From positions 1-64,000 of the forward strand of contig PAAG01000051.1 of assembly GCA_002698785.1 (NCBI GenBank): DNA of 64,000 bases, written 5' to 3'. This document shows, one piece after another, positions 28,240 to 36,070 of this stretch. Position numbers and translations under genes: made by a program. The notes beneath the pieces are model-generated. The model had not been told where the DNA came from. It ran no database searches and saw only the letters and a program-made list of their open reading frames with translations. How positions within the stretch are numbered: position 1 is the stretch's first letter; every line of letters begins with the position of its first letter. The stretch comes from Verrucomicrobiales bacterium (GTDB lineage Bacteria; Verrucomicrobiota; Verrucomicrobiia; Verrucomicrobiales; DEV007).

Positions 28240-28801
28240 GCAGGCAGGATGGGGTCTTCCGGAATTTTTTCAAGGGAAATTACAATTGTATGTCTGTCCC
28301 TTTAAACTTTAAACGTTAAACGATCATCGCGAGTCCCTGCTTCGCCGCCTTAATCTTCTCTCGGGCAGTCTTGCTCCCAAGGGCTGAGATGATCTGCGCC
28401 AAGGTAGGATATTCGGAAACAACAGCGGCATGGTTTGAAACATTGGTCTTTGAATGGAATTCCCACGCTCTCGTCGCAGCCTCGTCGCTACTCTCCCTTT
28501 TCGCTCTTTGCAGGAAATTCTGGAAACGTAAGAGTAAGGCAAAGGGATGGATAGCAGCCCTTTGCGCCGGTGGAATTTGCTGTATTTCCGTCACCTCGGT
28601 TACCCTGATTTCGGTCATCGTCACAACGGCAGCGCCTATGCTGGTTCAGGTTGGTGAGAATCAGGAAATGCCCACGACAAGATGGTCTGGCGGCGACCGG
28701 TCGGAGAATTGAGAAATGACAACTAACCCATTTCACTGACATCTTTTACTTTTGTCCAAGTTTTTCCTCCCCTATTCGCCTATTTCTACGATTATATATA
28801 T
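28240..28801. other. 562-bp interval upstream of the ubiquitin-like operon
   Basis: Between the transposase and the sigma-like gene. 28288-28320 contains an AT-rich run of repeated tttaaac and gtttaac units. Two opposing short frames cover 28319-28712 (see the small-ORF entry). The last ~60 bases before the sigma-like gene are AT-rich (tacgattatatata), suitable for a -10 element, but no convincing -35/-10 pair is called. Confidence 0.4.
28389..28712 (+). CDS. Possible small two-helix membrane protein
   Basis: A 107-residue frame whose ATG has a fair ribosome-binding site (AAGGG, 7 bases upstream). It encodes two hydrophobic stretches (~ALVAASSLLSLFALC and a longer GGICCISVTSVTLISVIVTT) separated by a basic loop, with a polar C-terminus. 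An opposing frame of 102 codons (28319-28624, minus) has similar codon use. I cannot say which, if either, is expressed. If real, it would sit ~95 bases upstream of the sigma-like gene. Confidence 0.3.
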   Translation: MICAKVGYSETTAAWFETLVFEWNSHALVAASSLLSLFALCRKFWKRKSKAKGWIAALCAGGICCISVTSVTLISVIVTTAAPMLVQVGENQEMPTTRWSGGDRSEN

Positions 28802-28807
28802 GTGGAG

Positions 28808-29455
28808 ATGAAATCGTCATTCGAGATCGGGGAAATCCTATTCACGATTTGTGCTGGAACATATGAGGAAGCCGAAGAGGCTTTCACGTGGTTATATCAC
28901 AATTCTTGGGAAGAGATTTGGGGTGTCCTCAATGCGAGAGCGACACTGTGCGGTCTATCAATTGAAGACAAAAAATCAGTGGTTATCCACGCTTTTCAGG
29001 AATTCTGGAAAAAGGCGCGAAATGGAAACATTAAGGATACAGATAAAGACCCTAGAGCTTTACTTCACTCAATAGCGTTCAATAGAGCAATCGACCTCAT
29101 AAGGCGGAACACTTCGAAGAAAAGACATCTCCCAAAAGAGGAGTGGGATGGCTACGTAAAAGAGGTCATACGAGAATCCTCATTCGCAGTTCAATGGAGA
29201 AGCCTTGAAAGAAAGGCACTTGCGGATGACTTGATAGAAGATTTCCGAACATGGATGATGGAACAAGACGGCGTTCGTCGGAGAACTGCCTTTGCGATGG
29301 CAGAGTTCTTTCCCGATATCGCGAATCCTAAAGAAATTCATGAAATGCTCATTGATTCAGTGGATCCTCCACCTACATACGAATCTGTGAAAAAGGCTCG
29401 ACAGGATGTTCTCAATAAATTTCGAGCGTCGATTGATCAAAAATACAGGAGGTAG
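28808..29455 (+). CDS. Divergent ECF-like sigma-70-family factor
   Basis: 215 residues (ATG 28808; GTG 28802 is possible). A sigma region 2-like stretch is visible: VIHAFQEFWKKARNGN, then DPRALLHSIAFNRAIDLIRR, which fits the core-binding and -10 recognition helices. Near the C-terminus PPPTYESVKKARQDVLNKFR resembles the region 4 recognition helix. The overall match is weak, so it is a divergent sigma or sigma-like regulator. It is the first gene of the AT-richer plus-strand cassette and is followed 2 bases later by the next gene with an AGGAGG site. It may direct transcription of this cassette. Confidence 0.68.
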   Translation: MKSSFEIGEILFTICAGTYEEAEEAFTWLYHNSWEEIWGVLNARATLCGLSIEDKKSVVIHAFQEFWKKARNGNIKDTDKDPRALLHSIAFNRAIDLIRRNTSKKRHLPKEEWDGYVKEVIRESSFAVQWRSLERKALADDLIEDFRTWMMEQDGVRRRTAFAMAEFFPDIANPKEIHEMLIDSVDPPPTYESVKKARQDVLNKFRASIDQKYRR

Positions 29456-29457
29456 AA

Positions 29458-29847
29458 GTGAGCACTATGAACGAAAATGACGAAAAAGCGTTGATCGCAC
29501 TTCTTGCTTTTCGGATGCGTCTTTGTTCGGAAGCCGATCTCAACCGCAAGGATATTGAAAAGCTTTTGTCTGAGACTTGTAAGGTAAGCGACGAGGAAAG
29601 AGCTTTCTTCGAGTCTACCGACCCACTAGAATTGATTCGAAAAGCTGATGCCGAAGAGAAGATTATTTCTTTTCCAAAGACATTGCCCCCTGCGGATTTC
29701 CTTCTTGCTTCAGGATTCAATCGAGGAGGACATTCAAAAGAGTCCGAGGTCAGCAAAAACGAAAGCGTAGAGAAGAAAAGAGAGGAAATAAGAAAATCAC
29801 TACAAGAGAATAAAGGCGATTCAGACGAACAATCTAATAATGATTGA
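29458..29847 (+). CDS. Small acidic protein of unknown function, coupled to sigma-like and ImmA-like genes
   Basis: 129 residues. The GTG start at 29458 is supported by AGGAGG at 29447-29452, with 5-base spacing; an ATG at 29467 would be too far. The N-terminal ~80 residues are predicted helical (ALIALLAFRMRLCSEADLNR) and the C-terminus is a disordered Lys/Glu/Ser/Asn tail. It is not a known family. The order sigma – this gene – metallopeptidase, with an 8-base overlap into the peptidase, suggests an anti-sigma-like factor or protease substrate, but that is inference only. Confidence 0.7.
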   Translation: MSTMNENDEKALIALLAFRMRLCSEADLNRKDIEKLLSETCKVSDEERAFFESTDPLELIRKADAEEKIISFPKTLPPADFLLASGFNRGGHSKESEVSKNESVEKKREEIRKSLQENKGDSDEQSNND

Positions 29848-30628
29848 CCCGAAAACAGAGGCTCTTTGCGAAAGTATTCGTGATATCTTCAGTTGCACAA
29901 AAATTCCGATCGATCCAAAAGTTATAGCAAAAAAAGAGGGGATAATCCTTGCCCCTGATGACTATGGTCCGGGATTTGACGGGCGTATCGAATTTCTCCT
30001 GCCAGAACGGAAGTTCGTTATTTACTACCAAGACAGTTATTTACACGTACCTGAGGTTCGTATTAGATTTAGCCTTGCCCATGAGTTAGGTCACTTTTAT
30101 CTCGACCACCATAGAGAAGCCCTTTGTCAGGGCATTTCGCACGACTCAGAACAAGCTCTGATGTCCGATAGAGAGAGAGAAAGAGAGGCAGACTGTTTTG
30201 CGGCCAGCCTCCTAATTCCGCGTCGAGAAATCAAACAGAGAACTGGTGACAAAGGTTTCATGGATATGAAGCAGATTGTAGAATTGGCTGATGATTTGAA
30301 TGTTTCAATTCCCGCTGCAGCGATTCGATACTGCGGATACACTGAAGAGAATTGCGCCATAATTTTGTCAAAGGATGGTATCATTAGTTGTCATATACCG
30401 TCAGATGGCATGAGAGATTTCGGTCTGTCCTTTATGCGCTCTGGGGACCGGGTGCCTCGAGGATCGTCTGCAGAGAAGCTTATTGAGTTCGGGAATTACA
30501 GAGAAATTCGAGGCGAATCCTCAACCACAGATACGTGGTACCAAAGAGGTTACGACTCGCAGCCCCTCTACGAAGATTCCATTTCCCTTGGGTACGATGG
30601 ACGGGTATTAACGATGCTTTCGGTCTGA
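29840..30628 (+). CDS. ImmA/IrrE-family zinc metallopeptidase
   Basis: 262 residues. The zinc motif is HELGH (81-85, in FSLAHELGHFYLDHH), with the third ligand in EREADCFAASLLIP (~114-118). This is the ImmA/IrrE family, whose members cleave repressors or regulators in response to stress or mobile-element signals. The last ~110 residues are a variable domain (SDGMRDFGLSFMRSGDRVPR, TWYQRGYDSQPLYEDS) that may sense a signal. It overlaps the previous gene by 8 bases. Its most economical role is to destroy the neighbouring regulator and so release the cassette. Confidence 0.9.
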   Translation: MIDPKTEALCESIRDIFSCTKIPIDPKVIAKKEGIILAPDDYGPGFDGRIEFLLPERKFVIYYQDSYLHVPEVRIRFSLAHELGHFYLDHHREALCQGISHDSEQALMSDREREREADCFAASLLIPRREIKQRTGDKGFMDMKQIVELADDLNVSIPAAAIRYCGYTEENCAIILSKDGIISCHIPSDGMRDFGLSFMRSGDRVPRGSSAEKLIEFGNYREIRGESSTTDTWYQRGYDSQPLYEDSISLGYDGRVLTMLSV

Positions 30629-30801
30629 AACTCTGTATCGCACCGCCAAAGCTACTTCATTTCTGTGTGGAGACGCTCAGTTAGGGTCAACAGACGGTAG
30701 TTCTGGGTCCGAAAAAGTATTCTGATATTCCGCCTCCCCGTACTCTCCGATTTTCCGAGGATAATCATAAGGGGGCTATTCACGCCCAATTTCACAATTC
30801 A

Positions 30802-30834
30802 ATGAGCAATTACAAGACAATAAAATTCCAATGA
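30802..30834 (+). CDS. Possible leader peptide overlapping the DUF2188-like gene
   Basis: A 10-codon frame starting ATGAGC whose TGA stop overlaps the next gene's ATG (30831) by one base pair frame (ATGA). Neither start has a strong ribosome-binding site. It could couple translation, or be chance. Confidence 0.2.
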   Translation: MSNYKTIKFQ

Positions 30835-31061
30835 ACGAAGACAACTATCACGCAGTAAAGACCGACAATGGATGGGGAACCAGAAGAGAAGGGGCATCGC
30901 GAATCGGAAAAGAATTCGCGACCCAGAGAGAAGCCTGGAATGACACTAGAGAAAAAGCAAAACGCTCAGGTGGCGAGGCCTTCTTGCATGGGGAAGATGG
31001 AAAGATCCGTGAGCGAAACACCTACCCTAGGAGTCGCGACAAGTTTCCGCCGAGGGGCTAG
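30831..31061 (+). CDS. DUF2188-like small protein
   Basis: 76 residues. YHAVKTDNGWGTRREGASR, followed by FATQREAWNDTREKAKR and GEAFLHGEDGKIRERNTYPR, matches the DUF2188 pattern (a small beta-beta-alpha-beta fold). The family is of unknown function. The last base of its TAG is only 2 bases before the GTG of the ubiquitin-like gene. A ~200-bp gap separates it from the peptidase gene, so a separate promoter may lie at 30629-30830. Confidence 0.72.
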   Translation: MNEDNYHAVKTDNGWGTRREGASRIGKEFATQREAWNDTREKAKRSGGEAFLHGEDGKIRERNTYPRSRDKFPPRG

Positions 31062-31063
31062 TC

Positions 31064-31366
31064 GTGGTCAACACTCAATTCAGCAGATTACGAAAACAAT
31101 TTATCGAAACAACAATGAAAAAGGAGTCAAAAACAGTCACTATCGTAGTTGAGGGCACACCTCATGATTGGCCAAAGGGCGAAATCTCATTCGTCGAAGT
31201 CGTAAAGCTAGAAGTTCCGGGCTACACCGAAAACTCAAACATTACCTATTCGGTAAAATATAAGAGAGGCCAAGGAAATAAACCTGAAGGCACTTTGTCT
31301 CTCGGCAACAGTGTAAAAGTGAAAGAAGGGATGGTATTCAATGTTTCAGAAACTGGTGAGTCATAA
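31064..31366 (+). CDS. Multiubiquitin-family ubiquitin-like protein
   Basis: A small ubiquitin-like protein (pfam14452-type) expected to be activated by the following E1-like protein and attached to a target. GTG 31064 has the better ribosome-binding site (AGGGG, 6-base spacing); ATG 31115 would give an 83-residue protein starting KKESKTVTIVVEG. The C-terminal signature is VKVKEGMVFNVSETGES. It holds one domain copy rather than several tandem ones. It does not end in Gly-Gly; the only Gly near the end is two residues before the terminus, so trimming of the last two residues would be needed if a terminal Gly is used. Its 3' end overlaps the E1-like gene by 26 bases. Confidence 0.78.
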   Translation: MVNTQFSRLRKQFIETTMKKESKTVTIVVEGTPHDWPKGEISFVEVVKLEVPGYTENSNITYSVKYKRGQGNKPEGTLSLGNSVKVKEGMVFNVSETGES

Positions 31367-32537
31367 TGAGGATCTCAACCGCCTTGTTGAGAAGGGATAT
31401 GCCATTTCATTTGATGAGGGTTACTTGGTTATCCGAGATATTCCGTATCTGAATGACCAAAAGGAATTACGCACGGGTGCTATTGTTACTAAATTAGTAT
31501 TCGTAAACGACAATGAAGTTCGGCAGGACAACCATCAAATCTTTTTCGCAGGTTCAATTCCATGCGGTCTTGACGGAAAGATAATCCCGAACCTTGGTAA
31601 TCGCGAAACTTCGCTTCCATTGGGATCAGGTTTTTCAGATGTTGTAGTGCAACGTTCGTTTTCGAACAAACCGAGACGGAAAAAGAGATTCGATGATTTC
31701 TATGAAAAAATCGAAAGCTACGTCACCATAATATCGGGTCCTGCCATAGAACTTCACGACGTAGATCCGTACACTTACAATTGTGAAGAGTCCTTCCACT
31801 CTGACTCTGTGTTTCGGTTTCACGACACAATGACAAGTCGGGCCGAGATTACGGATCTCTCCACCAAGCTCAAAGAAGATGTGATCGCCATCATAGGACT
31901 CGGCGGAACCGGGTCCTATATTCTTGATTACCTCGCGAAGGTTCCCGCGCGGGAGATTCGGCTCTTCGACGTCAAACCCTATCATGTTCACAATGCCTTC
32001 CGATCTCCGGGAAGATTGGGAAAAGGCGAGCTCGGCCTTGCAAAAGCCGAGGTTTACAAGTCTCGATACGATAATTTCCGCACAGGAATTTTTCACTATT
32101 CTACTCATGTGGACTCCTCGAACGATGAGGAATTCGAAGAGGTGACGTTCGCGTTTGTATGTGTCGATAAAGGTTCTTCACGGTCCGGTATCTTCGACCT
32201 GCTCATCGAAAAGGGAATTCCCTTTATTGATGTTGGTATGGGTCTGAACCGGAAGAAGGGCCCAATCGACGGTATGCTGCGAGTGACTTATTACTCAGCT
32301 GAGAGGAGCAAGGAGCTCAGGGAAATGGGGCTCGCAGAAATCAATGATCAACCTGAGGACATTTATCGGGCGAATATTCAGATTTCGGAACTGAATGCGC
32401 TTAACGCAGCACTGGCCGTGATTCGTTTCAAACAACTCCGCGGATTCTATTCAGCTGATCCTGCCTACGAGCATGCCTTATTCACCATTGCCGATCTTCA
32501 CAATACTGGAGATGAAGAGGTTGGAGATGAAGATTAG
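31341..32537 (+). CDS. E1-like ThiF-family adenylyltransferase with N-terminal DUF6791-like domain
   Basis: 398 residues. The ThiF/E1 fold occupies about residues 180-365: glycine loop IIGLGGTGSYILDYL (186-191 GLGGTG), ribose-binding Asp210 (RLFDVKPYHVHNAFR), Arg221, Lys235 (GLAKAE) and Asp276 in VCVDKGSSR. These match enzymes that adenylate a ubiquitin-like C-terminus. The ~165-residue N-terminal domain (GYLVIRDIPYLN, HQIFFAGSIPCGLDGKII) resembles what I recall as DUF6791. Cys occurs only at 75, 148 and 274; none follows the adenylation core, so no conventional E1 catalytic Cys is visible. The start lies inside the ubiquitin-like gene. Confidence 0.84.
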   Translation: MFQKLVSHNEDLNRLVEKGYAISFDEGYLVIRDIPYLNDQKELRTGAIVTKLVFVNDNEVRQDNHQIFFAGSIPCGLDGKIIPNLGNRETSLPLGSGFSDVVVQRSFSNKPRRKKRFDDFYEKIESYVTIISGPAIELHDVDPYTYNCEESFHSDSVFRFHDTMTSRAEITDLSTKLKEDVIAIIGLGGTGSYILDYLAKVPAREIRLFDVKPYHVHNAFRSPGRLGKGELGLAKAEVYKSRYDNFRTGIFHYSTHVDSSNDEEFEEVTFAFVCVDKGSSRSGIFDLLIEKGIPFIDVGMGLNRKKGPIDGMLRVTYYSAERSKELREMGLAEINDQPEDIYRANIQISELNALNAALAVIRFKQLRGFYSADPAYEHALFTIADLHNTGDEEVGDED

Positions 32538-32928
32538 ACTGGAACGAGTTTACTACATGCCGAAGGAATTGCAGTTCGGCATTCTCTACGTTTCGGAAGA
32601 ATTTGACGCTGCGGCACATCTATGTGCGTGTGGTTGCGGGGCAAAGATCCGTACGCCACTCGGTCCGGCATTCTGGAGATTCACGGACACCAAGAACGGG
32701 CCGTCCCTTTACCCATCTGTAGGGAACTGGCAACTGAATTGCCAGTCACATTATTGGATCACAGACGGAGAAATCATATGGGCGGAGCAATGGAGACCAG
32801 AAGAAATTGCTGCTGGACTACTAGCTCAAGATTCACGGCGTAAGGCTTTCTATGACCGCTTGAGTAAGCCCCAAAAAGGTCAGTTGAAGAAACTATGGTA
32901 TTGGGTGAAGCAGCTATTTAGGAATTAG
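32527..32928 (+). CDS. DUF6527-like protein with Cys/His cluster
   Basis: 133 residues from ATG 32527 (GAGG upstream; ATG 32512 is also in frame). Pattern HLCACGCG (His31, Cys33, Cys35, Cys37), LYPSVGNW, then NCQSHYWI (Cys72, Ser74, His75) matches DUF6527, a family repeatedly found with bacterial ubiquitin-like E1 genes. The Cys/His set suggests a metal site, and Ser74-His75 with Cys72 are candidates for catalysis. Whether it processes the ubiquitin-like protein or plays an E2/E3-like part is not shown by sequence. It overlaps the E1-like gene by 11 bases and ends the cassette. Confidence 0.83.
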   Translation: MKIRLERVYYMPKELQFGILYVSEEFDAAAHLCACGCGAKIRTPLGPAFWRFTDTKNGPSLYPSVGNWQLNCQSHYWITDGEIIWAEQWRPEEIAAGLLAQDSRRKAFYDRLSKPQKGQLKKLWYWVKQLFRN

Positions 32929-33150
32929 GTTCAATCTGAATTGCAGCGATGAGTTAAATGTCAGTTTGCGTCCTGCAGTAAGTCTCACTGGTGTGCGCGG
33001 TTGAGTTGATACACTAGCTCAAGTGCGAAAAAAGTTCATTCAGAAGGCAGTGGCTCCTTCATGAAGATGGCTCATATCCGCTAACTTCGACATTTCGCCG
33101 TTCGCAGTATTACGGCTAGGATGCGAGCTTAGGAATTAGGCGTCACTCAA

Positions 33151-33181
33151 AACAAAAAAGCCGACGGTTTCCCGTCGGCTT
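33151..33181 (-). terminator. Rho-independent terminator downstream of ahcY
   Basis: Perfect 10-bp stem (aagccgacgg 33158-33167 with ccgtcggctt 33172-33181), 4-base loop. The minus-strand transcript from ahcY meets the hairpin and then a run of U residues, so this ends the ahcY transcript. The plus-strand cassette could use it too. Confidence 0.9.
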
Positions 33182-33212
33182 CTTCGTTTTGTAATTTGTT
33201 CGCCTATCGCTC

Positions 33213-34640
33213 TTAGTAGCGGTAATGCTCGGGCTTGTATGGGCCGTCCTGAGGAACACCGATGTAGCTGGCCTGCTCTTCGGTGAGGACGGTGAGCTTG
33301 GCACCGATCTTCTCGAGGTGAAGTCGTGCGACTTCTTCGTCGAGCTTCTTGGGAAGAACGTAAACGCCGGGGGCGTAGACTTCTTTGTTCTTCCAGAGGT
33401 CGATCTGGGCGAGTGTCTGGTTGGTAAAGCTGTTGGACATCACGAAGCTCGGGTGGCCGGTGGCGCAGCCGAGGTTGACGAGACGGCCTTCGGCAAGCAT
33501 GAAGATCTGGTTGCCGCTAGGCAGGGTGTAGCGGTCGACTTGGGGCTTGATGTTTTCCTTGGTGACGCCTTCTGCTTTGTTGAGCTTGGAGACCTGAATC
33601 TCGTTGTCGAAGTGACCGATGTTACAGACGATGGCCTGGTCCTTCATGGCGAGCATGTGGTCGAGGCGAATGATGTCTTTGTTCCCGGTGGTGGTGACGT
33701 AGATGTCGGCGGTGCCGAGGGTGTCTTCGATAGGAAGAACGCGGTAGCCTTCCATAGCAGCCTGGAGGGCGCAGATGGGGTCGATCTCGGTCACGATGAC
33801 CTGCGCACCGAATCCACGAAGGGTCTGGGCGCAGCCTTTGCCAACGTCTCCGTAACCGCAAACGACGGCAACTTTACCAGCAACCATGACGTCGGTGGCA
33901 CGCTTGATGCCGTCGACGAGGGACTCGCGGCAACCGTAGAGGTTGTCGAACTTGGACTTGGTGACGGAGTCGTTGACGTTGATGGCGGGAACGCGAAGCT
34001 TGTTCTGCTCGGCCATCTGGTAGAGACGGTGAACGCCAGTGGTGGTTTCTTCGGAAACGCCCTTCCAGTCTTTGAGGTAGTTGGTGAACTTGAGTGGGTC
34101 CTGCCCGTTGATGCGACGAAGGAGGTTCTGGATGACTTCCATTTCTTCGCTGTCGGCTTCGGCGTCGATGAAGGAGGTGTCGCCTTCTTCGAGCTCGGCT
34201 CCTTTGTGGATGAGGAGGGTAGCGTCGCCACCGTCGTCAACGATCATCTGAGGGCCTTTGCCGTCGGGCCAGGTGAGGGCTGCCTCGGTGCAGTCCCAGT
34301 ATTCTTCGAGGGTCTCGCCTTTCCACGCGAAGACGGGAACGCCGGCAGCAGCGATGGCAGCAGCAGCGTGGTCCTGGGTGGAGAAGATGTTGCAAGAGCA
34401 CCAGCGGACGTCGGCACCGAGGTCCACGAGGGTCTCGATAAGGACGGCGGTCTGGATGGTCATGTGGAGTGAACCCATGATGCGAACGCCGTCGAGGGGT
34501 TTGTCAGCGGCGTATTTTTCGCGTGTGGCCATGAGGCCGGGCATTTCGTGCTGGGCGACTTCGATTTCTTTGCGACCGAAGTCGGCGAGGGAAATGTCGG
34601 CGACTTTGTAGTCTTCGGTGATGGCTGTGGTTGCGCTCAT
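33213..34640 (-). CDS. ahcY: Adenosylhomocysteinase
   Basis: NAD-dependent hydrolysis of S-adenosylhomocysteine to adenosine and homocysteine in the methyl cycle; cytoplasmic. 475 residues, the normal length. The catalytic region contains [20 protein letters not shown], the NAD-binding motif [21 protein letters not shown] and the C-terminal KPEHYRY, which is the expected subunit-contacting Lys/Tyr end. It is read after metK (gap ~200 bases) in the same direction, and together they are likely co-regulated. Confidence 0.98.
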   Translation of the reverse strand: MSATTAITEDYKVADISLADFGRKEIEVAQHEMPGLMATREKYAADKPLDGVRIMGSLHMTIQTAVLIETLVDLGADVRWCSCNIFSTQDHAAAAIAAAGVPVFAWKGETLEEYWDCTEAALTWPDGKGPQMIVDDGGDATLLIHKGAELEEGDTSFIDAEADSEEMEVIQNLLRRINGQDPLKFTNYLKDWKGVSEETTTGVHRLYQMAEQNKLRVPAINVNDSVTKSKFDNLYGCRESLVDGIKRATDVMVAGKVAVVCGYGDVGKGCAQTLRGFGAQVIVTEIDPICALQAAMEGYRVLPIEDTLGTADIYVTTTGNKDIIRLDHMLAMKDQAIVCNIGHFDNEIQVSKLNKAEGVTKENIKPQVDRYTLPSGNQIFMLAEGRLVNLGCATGHPSFVMSNSFTNQTLAQIDLWKNKEVYAPGVYVLPKKLDEEVARLHLEKIGAKLTVLTEEQASYIGVPQDGPYKPEHYRY

Positions 34641-34820
34641 GTTTTGGATGTTAGATCTTTGATTTTGGGTATTGGGAGGGGCGATCTTGGATATTCGATT
34701 TTGGATGTTGGGCCCGGCTTGTGGGGGCAGGGGCTCTGGGCTCGGGTTCTGCCGGTGGACAGCCTAGACTTATGGTTTTCTTTTTGTCGTTCGTTCGTCG
34801 CTAGTGCTTTGCACATGCGG

Positions 34821-34838
34821 CTTCGACTGAAGTCGAAG
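34821..34838. repeat. 8-bp perfect dyad between metK and ahcY
   Basis: cttcgact–ga–agtcgaag, directly after the metK stop. No T-run follows, so it is not an obvious terminator. In the same ~200-bp gap there is G/T-rich, repeat-like sequence (gattttgg/ttggatgtt units, 34645-34715). Confidence 0.4.
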
Positions 34839-34844
34839 TTACGG

Positions 34845-36023
<1,179 letters not shown>

Positions 36024-36035
36024 GTCGTATTTACA

Positions 36036-36057
36036 AATCTTGATGGGTTGATAGATT
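36036..36057. promoter_or_regulatory. Candidate operator for the ArsR-methyltransferase regulator
   Basis: The 47-bp gap between metK and the divergent regulator contains aatct–12 bases–agatt (36036-36040, 36053-36057), with ttgat repeated inside. ArsR-family proteins bind dyads in such gaps, so this is the best candidate site. Confidence is low without a binding motif comparison. Confidence 0.35.
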
Positions 36058-36070
36058 AAGCGAGCTTCTT

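Noticed and set aside
28319-28624. 102-codon minus-strand frame opposite the possible membrane protein
   Set aside because: Kept only as an alternative; no start signal (GTG) and no family.
31341-32928. Canonical E2 enzyme or JAB-type deubiquitinase in the cassette
   Set aside because: No protein has an E2 Cys motif in a typical context or a JAMM metal motif; only the N-terminal domain of the E1-like protein could take an E2-like part, which is unproven.
33225-34472. 415-codon plus-strand frame opposite ahcY
   Set aside because: Shadow of ahcY: its strong codon bias leaves the opposite frame free of stops. The text is low-quality (Val/Gly/Asp/Phe-rich) and ahcY is unmistakable.
34641-34844. 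SAM riboswitch before ahcY
   Set aside because: The gap is G/T-rich with simple repeats; no SAM-I, SAM-II or SAH riboswitch core was recognised. The dyad after metK is only 8 bp with a 2-base loop.
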